A stretch of DNA of 12,450 bases from Gallionella sp. (lineage in GTDB: Bacteria > Pseudomonadota > Gammaproteobacteria > Burkholderiales > Gallionellaceae), in contig JANLID010000196.1 in NCBI GenBank assembly GCA_024654105.1, positions 1-12,450 of the forward strand, written 5' to 3'. Positions within the stretch are counted from its first letter, which is position 1; the number at the start of each line of letters is the position of its first letter. Below, in pieces: positions 6,803 through 12,450 of this stretch. Both the position numbers and the translations under genes were made by a program. The notes under the pieces are model-generated. The model had not been told where the DNA came from, searched no databases, and was given only the letters and a program-made list of their open reading frames with translations.

Positions 6803-9800
6803 TCAGGCGACAACCTGTTCGTCGCGCATGCGCATGGCTTCTTCGATATCCACTGCCACCACGTTGGACACGCCTTTTTCCTGCATGGTCACGCCGACCA
6901 GTTGCTGCGCCAGTTCCATGGTGATCTTGTTGTGGCTGATGAACACGAACTGGGTGTGTTGCGACATTTTCGTGATCAACGCACACAGCCGTTCGGTGTT
7001 GGTGTCGTCCAGCGGCGCGTCCACTTCGTCGAGCAGGCAGAACGGCGCGGGATTGAGCTGGAACAGCGAGAACACCAGCGCGATCGCGGTAAGGGCCTTT
7101 TCCCCGCCGGACAGCAAATGGATCGAGCTGTTTTTCTTGCCCGGCGGCTGTGCCATCACCTGTACGCCGCTGTCGAGGATTTCCTCGCCGGTCAGCACCA
7201 GCCGCGCCTCGCCGCCGGCAAACAGGATCGGGAACAATTCCGACAAATGCTGGTTGACCTGGTTGTAAGTCTCCATCAGCAGGTCGCGCGATTCCTTGTC
7301 GATGCGGCGGATCGCCTCTTCCAGTGTGGCCATCGCCTCGTTCAGATCAGCGGCTTGCGCATCCAGGTAAGCCTTGCGCTCGGTCGCAGTTTGCAGTTCT
7401 TCGAGCGCGGCGAGATTCACCGCGCCCAGCGCTTCGATGTCCGCATTCAGCCGGTTCAACTCGTTCTGCAATGCATTCGGCTTGTTGTTGCCGGTTTCGA
7501 GCAGGGGCAACAGCGCCTGCTCATCCACGCCCTGCAACTGTTCCGCCCATTGTTCGAAATGCAGGCGCGCCTCCTGCTCCTTGAGGGTCAACTCGCCGAG
7601 TTTTTCACGCAGCGGATTGAGCCGGTGCTCGCAGGCGAGGCGTTCCTGCTCGAGTTTTTGCAGATTGACCGTGGCGTTTTCCAGCACGTTGCGCGCCTCG
7701 GCAAGTGCCTGCTCGCTGGTCTGGCGTGTTTGCAGCGCGGCCTGCAATTGCTGCTTGGCCGTCTCATCCTCGCCGCCCGATAAATCGGTGCGCAGTTGTG
7801 CCAGGTTCTGCTCGAATTGCGCCAGTGCCTCGGTGATTTGCCGGACGTTGTGTTGCAGGTCGGCGATTTTCTCCGTGCAGGTCTTGGCGAAGAAGCGCGC
7901 CTCCTGCAACGCATGTTGCGCATGCTGCGCGCGGCTGCGCTGTTCGCGCAACGCAGCATCCTGATGGTTGGTCTGGCGCTGTGCCTCGTCCACCTGCGTG
8001 TGGAACGCGGCGATCTGCTCGCGCAATATCGCCATCTGTTCGTCGATATCGTGCTGCTGGCGTTGCTCGTTACCCAGCAGGTCGGCCAGTTCCTGCATCT
8101 CGCGCTCGATCTGCATGGTGCGCTCCGCGCTGCGCTCAAGCGCCTGGTCCAGCTTGAGTATCTGCATTTGCAGGCCGTGCAGGCGTTGCTGCAGCTCGTT
8201 ACCGGCAGCGCGCAACGGCGTGATTTGCGCTTCAATGGCTTGATAACGTTGTTCGGCCTGCGCAACCTGTTGCCTGGAAGATTCCGCCTCGCGGTTCTGC
8301 CCGACCAGTTCCTGCTCGAGCCGCTCGATCTCGCGCTGCCTTGCCAGCACGCCGTGCAACTGGCTGTCCGGCGCATGGAACAGCACGCTGTGCGCGCCGA
8401 CCAGATGGCCTTCGGGTGTGACGAACCAGCCGCCCGGAGGCAACTGTGCGCGCTGCGCATAGGCCTGCGCCATATCCGCCACCGCATACACGTGCGTCAG
8501 CCAATCGCGCATCACCGGTTCGATTCGCTCGTCCGTGCATTGCACGTAGCTTAGCAACTGTGTCAGTTGGTTTGTCTCGACGATATTGCTTTGCCCGGCG
8601 GCTTCCGGCGCAAACAGCGCCAGTTTCGCCGGTGGCGTATCGCCCCACGCCGCGACATCTTTCAATAATGGCATGGCAATCGCATTCAGCCGCTCGCGCA
8701 GCACAGCTTCCAGCGCATCCTCCCAGCCGTTTTCGATGCGGATCGATTGCCACAGGCGCGGCAGTTTTTCCAGTTGGTGCTGCTGCAGCCATGCGTTGAG
8801 ATTCTTGTCGCTGTCGATATGCTGCTGCAATTGCTGCAACGCATGCAGGCTTGCCTCGGTCTGCGCCAGCATGCGCTCCTGCTGCTGCAATGCGTCGCGC
8901 CGGCTGCGCCGTTCTTCGTCGGCCAGCGGCAACTGCTCCTGCAGGTTCGCCAGCTTCTCCACCTGCGCGGCGTGCTGCGCTTCCAGCTCGGCCTGTTGCT
9001 GCTGCGCCTGTTGCAGCGCGCCGCCGTCGGTGCGCGGCAGATTGTCTTTTTCCAGCAGCAGGCGCAGGCGGCGCGACTCCATCTGCTGGATGTTGCGTTG
9101 CAAATGTTCGCGTTGTGTGTCGGCCAGTTGCAATTGCTGTTGCTGTTGCAATTCCTCACGTTGCAACGCGTTGTAGCGTCCCTGCGCAATGCGCGCCGCC
9201 TCTTCGGCCTGCGGCAGGTTCCGGTTTTCCAGTTGCGCGTGCTGCTCGGCCTCGGCGACTTTGGCCACCGCGCCGTCCTGCTGGCGCTGCCAGTGCTCCA
9301 GCAGGGAATGGATGCCCTGGCGCTGGTGCTTCTGCTGCTCGATCTGCTTTTCGGTATTGACGATCTGCTGTGCCATGCGCTGGCGCTGCTCGGCAACGTG
9401 TTTGATGTGCTGCTCCAGCCGCGCGATTTCGGCATTCGCGGTATACAGCTCGCCCTGCTTGACGTGCAGCGCATCGGAAAGCTGGTAATGCCCGCTGCGC
9501 GCAGTTTCCAGATGGCTTTCGATGTCGCGCAGCCGCGCGGTTTCCGCTTCCAGTTCGGTGCGGGTTTTCTCCGTCGCTTGCGCAAACCGGGCGCGCTGCG
9601 TTTCGGCTTCCTGTTTTTTCACCAGCCAGAACAGATGCTGCGTGGTATCGCGTTGTGTTTCCAGCGCGCGGTATTGCCTGGCCACTTCGGCCTGTTCGCC
9701 CAGGTGTACCAGTTGTTTTTCCAGTTCCTGCAGGATGTCGCTGACGCGCAGCAGGTTATCGCGCGTATCGCCGATGCGCAGCTCGGTCTCGCGGCGCCGA

Positions 9801-10336
9801 TCGCGGTATTTGGAAACGCCCGCCGCCTCTTCGAGGAACACGCGCAACTCCTCCGGCTTGGCCTCGATGATGCGCGAGATCATGCCCTGCTCGATGATCG
9901 CGTAAGCGCGCGGCCCCAGCCCGGTGCCGAGGAAAATGTCGGTGATGTCCTTGCGCCGCACATGCTGGTTGTTGATGTGGTAGCTGGAATCGCCGTCGCG
10001 CTGCAGCACGCGCTTGATGGAAATCTCCGCGTAGCTCGACCACTGCCCGGCGGCCTTGCCCAGCGAGTTGTCGAAGATCAGTTCCACGCTGGCGCGCGAT
10101 ACCGGCTTGCGCTTGGTCGTGCCGTTGAAAATTACGTCCTGCATGGTCTCGCCGCGCAATGCGGAGGCTTTTGATTCGCCCAGCACCCAGCGCAGCGCGT
10201 CGATCACATTCGACTTGCCGCAACCGTTCGGCCCGACCACGCCCACGATCTGCCCCGGCAGCGAGATGTGCGTGGGATCGACGAAGGATTTGAAACCGGC
10301 TAGCTTGATCTGGGATAAACGCAATTTGGGAGTCAC
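6803..10336 (-). CDS. smc: chromosome segregation ATPase SMC
   Basis: 1177 aa, full length for bacterial SMC. The N-terminal ATPase half has LAGFKSFVDPTHI and Walker A GPNGCGKSN (35-43). A long Gln/Glu-rich coiled coil (about 165-515) leads to the globular hinge (about 520-670, with GGWFVTPEGHLVG), and a returning coiled coil (about 670-1010) leads to the C-terminal ATPase half. That half carries the ABC signature LLSGGEKALTA (about 1070) and Walker B CLLDEVDAPLDD. SMC forms a ring with ScpA and ScpB that loads on DNA and helps organise and segregate chromosomes. The start is GTG at 10336; a TTG at 10324 would give MRLSQIKLAGFKSF, closer to many homologues, and neither has a strong ribosome site. 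It diverges from queF. The zipA-ligA neighbours common downstream of smc in related bacteria are absent. Confidence 0.97.
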   Translation of the reverse strand: MTPKLRLSQIKLAGFKSFVDPTHISLPGQIVGVVGPNGCGKSNVIDALRWVLGESKASALRGETMQDVIFNGTTKRKPVSRASVELIFDNSLGKAAGQWSSYAEISIKRVLQRDGDSSYHINNQHVRRKDITDIFLGTGLGPRAYAIIEQGMISRIIEAKPEELRVFLEEAAGVSKYRDRRRETELRIGDTRDNLLRVSDILQELEKQLVHLGEQAEVARQYRALETQRDTTQHLFWLVKKQEAETQRARFAQATEKTRTELEAETARLRDIESHLETARSGHYQLSDALHVKQGELYTANAEIARLEQHIKHVAEQRQRMAQQIVNTEKQIEQQKHQRQGIHSLLEHWQRQQDGAVAKVAEAEQHAQLENRNLPQAEEAARIAQGRYNALQREELQQQQQLQLADTQREHLQRNIQQMESRRLRLLLEKDNLPRTDGGALQQAQQQQAELEAQHAAQVEKLANLQEQLPLADEERRSRRDALQQQERMLAQTEASLHALQQLQQHIDSDKNLNAWLQQHQLEKLPRLWQSIRIENGWEDALEAVLRERLNAIAMPLLKDVAAWGDTPPAKLALFAPEAAGQSNIVETNQLTQLLSYVQCTDERIEPVMRDWLTHVYAVADMAQAYAQRAQLPPGGWFVTPEGHLVGAHSVLFHAPDSQLHGVLARQREIERLEQELVGQNREAESSRQQVAQAEQRYQAIEAQITPLRAAGNELQQRLHGLQMQILKLDQALERSAERTMQIEREMQELADLLGNEQRQQHDIDEQMAILREQIAAFHTQVDEAQRQTNHQDAALREQRSRAQHAQHALQEARFFAKTCTEKIADLQHNVRQITEALAQFEQNLAQLRTDLSGGEDETAKQQLQAALQTRQTSEQALAEARNVLENATVNLQKLEQERLACEHRLNPLREKLGELTLKEQEARLHFEQWAEQLQGVDEQALLPLLETGNNKPNALQNELNRLNADIEALGAVNLAALEELQTATERKAYLDAQAADLNEAMATLEEAIRRIDKESRDLLMETYNQVNQHLSELFPILFAGGEARLVLTGEEILDSGVQVMAQPPGKKNSSIHLLSGGEKALTAIALVFSLFQLNPAPFCLLDEVDAPLDDTNTERLCALITKMSQHTQFVFISHNKITMELAQQLVGVTMQEKGVSNVVAVDIEEAMRMRDEQVVA

Positions 10337-10341
10337 AACGT

Positions 10342-10347
10342 TATAAT
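10342..10347 (+). promoter_or_regulatory. probable -10 element of the queF promoter
   Basis: A perfect TATAAT lies 36 nt before the queF ATG in the 47-bp smc-queF gap. No good -35 is seen at the usual distance. The opposite strand reads ATTATAAC, so a divergent smc promoter could overlap it. Confidence 0.4.
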
Positions 10348-10383
10348 GCGCGCTATTCTAACTGAAGCGGGACACCTCACCAA

Positions 10384-10803
10384 ATGACCACCCAGCCGGA
10401 CAAAATACTGGAAACCTTCCCCAACCCGAACCCGCAGCGCGATTACCATATCCACATGGAAATCCCCGAGTTCACCTGCCTGTGCCCCAAGACCGGCCAG
10501 CCGGATTTCGCCACGCTGATCCTCGATTACATCCCCGGCGAGAAATGCGTCGAACTGAAAAGCCTCAAGCTGTATATATGGTCGTTCCGCAACGAGGGGC
10601 ATTTCCACGAGGACGTCACCAACCGCATCCTCGACGATCTCATCGCCGCCACCCAACCGCGCATCATGCGCCTCACCGCCAAGTTCTACGTGCGCGGCGG
10701 CATCTTCACCAACGTAGTCGCGGAATACCGCCAGCCAGGCTGGCAACCGCAGCCGCTGGTGGATTTGACGCAATTCGAGGCACAGCCGAATATGCGCGGA
10801 TAG
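10384..10803 (+). CDS. queF: NADPH-dependent preQ0 reductase QueF
   Basis: 139 aa, matching the short single-domain (YkvM/type I) QueF class. It reduces the nitrile of 7-cyano-7-deazaguanine (preQ0) to the amine preQ1 using two NADPH, in tRNA queuosine synthesis in the cytoplasm. Visible family residues are FTCLCPKTGQPDF (30-42), with the catalytic Cys34 that forms the thioimide and Asp41; the QueF motif ELKSLKLY (57-64); and EGHFHE (71-76), whose His75-Glu76 bind substrate. The ATG at 10384 follows a weak ribosome site. It diverges from smc and no terminator is evident before the toxin-antitoxin operon 72 bp downstream. Identification is secure. Confidence 0.96.
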   Translation: MTTQPDKILETFPNPNPQRDYHIHMEIPEFTCLCPKTGQPDFATLILDYIPGEKCVELKSLKLYIWSFRNEGHFHEDVTNRILDDLIAATQPRIMRLTAKFYVRGGIFTNVVAEYRQPGWQPQPLVDLTQFEAQPNMRG

Positions 10804-10813
10804 GGACTTATTC

Positions 10814-10842
10814 TTGTAACCGATACTGACAATGCATATACT
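10814..10842 (+). promoter_or_regulatory. promoter of the RHH/ParE toxin-antitoxin operon
   Basis: A -35 TTGTAA (10814-10819) and a -10 TATACT (10837-10842) are separated by 17 nt, a close sigma70 match. The expected start near 10849 leaves a leader of about 27 nt. The inverted repeat at 10823-10852 covers the spacer, the -10 and the start site, as expected for autorepression. Confidence 0.65.
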
Positions 10843-10852
10843 TCGTCAGTAT
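10823..10852. promoter_or_regulatory. inverted-repeat operator, probably bound by the RHH antitoxin
   Basis: ATACTGAC (10823-10830) and GTCAGTAT (10845-10852) are perfect 8-bp inverted half-sites separated by 14 nt, flanking the -10 box. Centre-to-centre spacing of 22 bp puts both half-sites on one DNA face, which fits two antitoxin dimers. The role is inferred from position. Confidence 0.55.
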
Positions 10853-10875
10853 TCAACACACTGTGAGCTAAATTT

Positions 10876-11160
10876 ATGCCGAAAGAAGCTGTTTTCACGA
10901 TGAAGCTCGAACCCAATTTACGGGAAGAGTTCATGGCCGAAGCCGAGGCGTCGCATCAGCCGGCGTCGCAGATCGTCCGTGAGATGATGAGAGATTTCGT
11001 TCAGCGCCAGCGCGAGGCACGAGAATACGATGCGTTCCTACATAACAAGGTGGACGTGGCACGGTCATCAATGCGCGCTGGTCAGGGGCGTTCCAACGAA
11101 GAAGTCGAAACCGAGTTCACTTCACGCCGCGTTGAACTGCTGCAAGCAAACAAGGAGTGA
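10876..11160 (+). CDS. ribbon-helix-helix antitoxin
   Basis: 94 aa. The N-terminus shows a ribbon-helix-helix DNA-binding fold: strand AVFTMKLEP (5-13), first helix NLREEFMAEAEAS (14-26), turn, then second helix ASQIVREMMRDFVQRQRE (30-47). The charged C-terminal half (about 48-94) would wrap the toxin, as is usual for such antitoxins. The stop TGA overlaps the GTG of the ParE-like toxin by 4 bases (GTGA). The promoter and inverted repeat just upstream suggest autorepression by the antitoxin or the complex. Resembles antitoxins paired with RelE/ParE toxins in proteobacteria. Confidence 0.88.
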   Translation: MPKEAVFTMKLEPNLREEFMAEAEASHQPASQIVREMMRDFVQRQREAREYDAFLHNKVDVARSSMRAGQGRSNEEVETEFTSRRVELLQANKE

Positions 11161-11444
11161 AGGTTCGTTGGACGCCAGAGGCCGAGCAAGACCGTAGCGA
11201 CGTGTGGGACTACATCGCGAACGACAACCCTCTGGCGGCGGTCAGGATGGACGAGCTTTTTAGCGATGCAGCCGCGAAATTGGCCGACTTTCCGCACATT
11301 GGTCGAACCGGAAAAATCCCCGGTACCCGCGAACTGATTCCGCATGAGAGCTACCGCCTGGTGTACGAAGTCGAAGGGGAAACGGTGTGGATTCTAGCCG
11401 TGGTTAACACGGCCCGCCAATGGCCGCCACTTATTCAGCATTAA
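11157..11444 (+). CDS. RelE/ParE family toxin
   Basis: 95 aa from GTG at 11157, overlapping the antitoxin stop. Family features are clear: VRWTPEAEQDRSDVWDYIA (3-21), the FPHIGRTGKIPGTREL segment (44-59), SYRLVYEVEGETVWILAVV (64-82) and the terminal ARQWPP (85-90). ParE members poison DNA gyrase and RelE members cut mRNA in the ribosome; the sequence looks nearer the ParE side, but the target cannot be settled here. The frame is intact with no sign of decay. Convergent with the 232-aa gene, 27 bp between stops in an AT-rich stretch without a clear terminator hairpin. Confidence 0.9.
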   Translation: MKVRWTPEAEQDRSDVWDYIANDNPLAAVRMDELFSDAAAKLADFPHIGRTGKIPGTRELIPHESYRLVYEVEGETVWILAVVNTARQWPPLIQH

Positions 11445-11471
11445 AAATAAAATAAGAGATTTCTTCCTCTG

Positions 11472-12170
11472 CTACCACATCGTCTCAATTTCTGAAAATG
11501 TGGCGCGAGATGTTTCTTTTTCCTTGAGCCAATAGTCCAAACGAACCGTTTCACCCTCGGCAATCCCATTCTCCCAGTCAGTGGCAATTTCTTCTTCATC
11601 CTGCGCCCAGACCGCAATTCTTTCCGGCCAAACCGTGTGACCCAAAAAATGTGATACCAGCAGTTCTCTGGTGAATTGGCCGGACGGCACACCGGCGCGG
11701 TTAGCCAGCAAATCAAGGTCGTCTTTAATTTTTTGTGGAATTTTTATTTTAGTAGCCACAATGTTTTTGCCCAAGCCTTGGATGCAATTGTATGGCGCGG
11801 TGCGAGAAAACACCATTGTCCCCAAGGACGGCTCTGGCGGCGGCTCATGGTAAAGCCCCGTTTTCTCGGCCTTCATACGCAGCAACTCGTGCGCACCGTA
11901 TAAATACACCACGAAATATTCACGCAGGTATTTCGCACCGGTCACATCCATTTTCGCTATCGATTCATCCATCGCAGTCTTGAGCGGCACGGGCAGCCAG
12001 ACTCGCAAAACCGCTTCATTGACAGATAGATCGTCAATTCCTCGATCACCCTCGTATAGCTTATTCAGCTTGGCCGGTTGCACTTCGCTTTCTGGCGCAG
12101 TGCTTTTTGATTTGCCGCTTGCTGACCTGCTGCCCTCACCGCCGAACCATTTCAATAACGTGCCGAGCAT
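11472..12170 (-). CDS. unrecognised protein with two RHH-like modules
   Basis: 232 aa; the ATG at 12170 has AGGGGA 6 nt upstream. I do not recognise the family. A low-complexity Ser/Lys/Gly N-terminus (10-30) follows a short amphipathic start (MLGTLLKWF). Two segments share a ribbon-helix-helix-like layout: strand AVLRVWLP then helices PLKTAMDESIAKM and AKYLREYFVVYLYGAHEL (53-96), and strand VATKIKIP then helices KIKDDLDLLANRAG and GQFTRELLVSHFLGH (138-178). Module 2 is the more convincing. The C-terminus is acidic (DEEEIATDWENGIAEGE) and ends in Trp. One chain with two RHH motifs could act as a pseudo-dimer on DNA; this is inference. The gene looks more AT-rich than smc or queF, suggesting acquisition. 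It is convergent with the toxin gene. Confidence 0.75.
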   Translation of the reverse strand: MLGTLLKWFGGEGSRSASGKSKSTAPESEVQPAKLNKLYEGDRGIDDLSVNEAVLRVWLPVPLKTAMDESIAKMDVTGAKYLREYFVVYLYGAHELLRMKAEKTGLYHEPPPEPSLGTMVFSRTAPYNCIQGLGKNIVATKIKIPQKIKDDLDLLANRAGVPSGQFTRELLVSHFLGHTVWPERIAVWAQDEEEIATDWENGIAEGETVRLDYWLKEKETSRATFSEIETMW

Positions 12171-12257
12171 AAAAATTCCCCTATTTATCTGCTTGCCGCC
12201 GACTGGCTACAGGAACAAAAATCACCCCGCGCATTTTACGCCCAATAACGTCCAGCC

Positions 12258-12450
12258 ATGTCCAATGCAGTGGCATTTCTGACTTACAAAACTGGTGGTT
12301 GCCGGGCAAATGCCATAGCTGCACTGATTGGCTGGGCACTGTTACTGGCTCAACCAGCCTATGCAGACTTCACCGGCAAAGTGGTCAAGGTTGAGCGCGA
12401 GAATCTACCTGCCAAATTAGCCGCGCACGGTTTGGCTGTTGCGGCGGAGA
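12258..12450 (+). CDS. exported protein, 3' end outside window
   Basis: An open frame runs from ATG at 12258 to the window edge (64 codons, no stop). The N-terminus is a good Sec signal: basic residues Lys11 and Arg16, a hydrophobic core AIAALIGWALLLAQ (19-32) and an AYA cleavage site at about residue 36, giving a mature start of DFTGKVVKV. That start recalls secreted thermonuclease (SNase-like) proteins, but the expected Asp-Gly-Asp does not follow; ERENLPAKLAAHG comes instead. Family is therefore open. The ribosome site is weak, and GTG at 12270 is an alternative start. Confidence 0.55.
   Translation, partial: MSNAVAFLTYKTGGCRANAIAALIGWALLLAQPAYADFTGKVVKVERENLPAKLAAHGLAVAAE

Noticed and set aside
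6662..7783. 373-codon open frame on the + strand over the hydrolase start and smc 3' end
   Set aside because: It spans two real genes antisense, with His/Arg/Gln-rich noise sequence and no ribosome site or domain.
9116..9160. TTGCTG/CAG triplet-like run
   Set aside because: It encodes the Gln-rich coiled coil of SMC in frame; codon bias explains it better than a true microsatellite element.
8747..10174. 475-codon open frame on the + strand opposite smc
   Set aside because: It lies wholly antisense to the strongly supported smc coding sequence, has a low-complexity Leu/Gln/Arg composition and shows no domain. It is a by-product of GC-rich codon use.
10337..10383. preQ1 riboswitch upstream of queF
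   Set aside because: The 47-bp gap leaves about 30 nt after the -10 box and shows no convincing aptamer stem and A-rich tail.
11445..11471. intrinsic terminator after the ParE-like toxin
   Set aside because: The stretch is AT-rich but I see no GC-rich stem, so it is not called.
1..12450. tRNA, rRNA, CRISPR array, insertion sequence or attachment site
   Set aside because: No regularly spaced repeats, transposase or integrase frames, or tRNA-like sequences were seen on either strand. The two DUF1016 palindromes are only a pair and are in frame.

Overview
The window looks like a chromosomal segment of a moderately GC-rich Gram-negative proteobacterium, most likely a betaproteobacterium. A short single-domain (YkvM-type) queF, an smc with beta/gamma-type N-terminal sequence and the codon use suggest the Nitrosomonadales/Gallionellaceae side. 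This placement is an inference from protein style and was not searched. Housekeeping genes (smc, queF, an alpha/beta hydrolase) sit between blocks of accessory genes.

Left block (1-4722, + strand): a likely operon with the look of a defence island. It starts with a very large phospholipase-D/SNF2-type helicase that is open at the left edge. Next comes a DUF1016 (YhcG-type) PD-(D/E)xK nuclease-like protein. A small acidic protein, possibly of the CRR6-like family, overlaps its end. Inside the DUF1016 gene are two near-identical 29-bp palindromic units whose arms have changed together while still pairing.

Middle-left block (4736-5737, - strand): a two-gene operon with its own promoter. The first gene encodes a Panacea-domain (SocA-like) protein, and its stop codon is directly followed by the ATG of a 152-aa protein of unknown type. 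The layout fits a Panacea-type toxin-antitoxin pair, with the 152-aa protein as candidate toxin. The block converges on the left operon with only 13 bp between them.

Core block (5873-10803): a membrane-anchored alpha/beta hydrolase lies downstream of smc on the - strand. Diverging from smc across a 47-bp gap is queF, for queuosine synthesis.

Right block (10814-12450): a ribbon-helix-helix/ParE toxin-antitoxin operon with a clear promoter and an overlapping inverted-repeat operator. It is followed on the opposite strand by an unrecognised 232-aa protein that appears to hold two ribbon-helix-helix-like modules. The window ends inside a gene for an exported protein, of which only the signal peptide and first mature residues are visible.

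The most interesting points are the helicase/DUF1016/small-protein operon, the covarying paired palindromes inside the DUF1016 gene, the Panacea pair with an unclassified partner, and the tandem RHH-like protein beside the ParE module.
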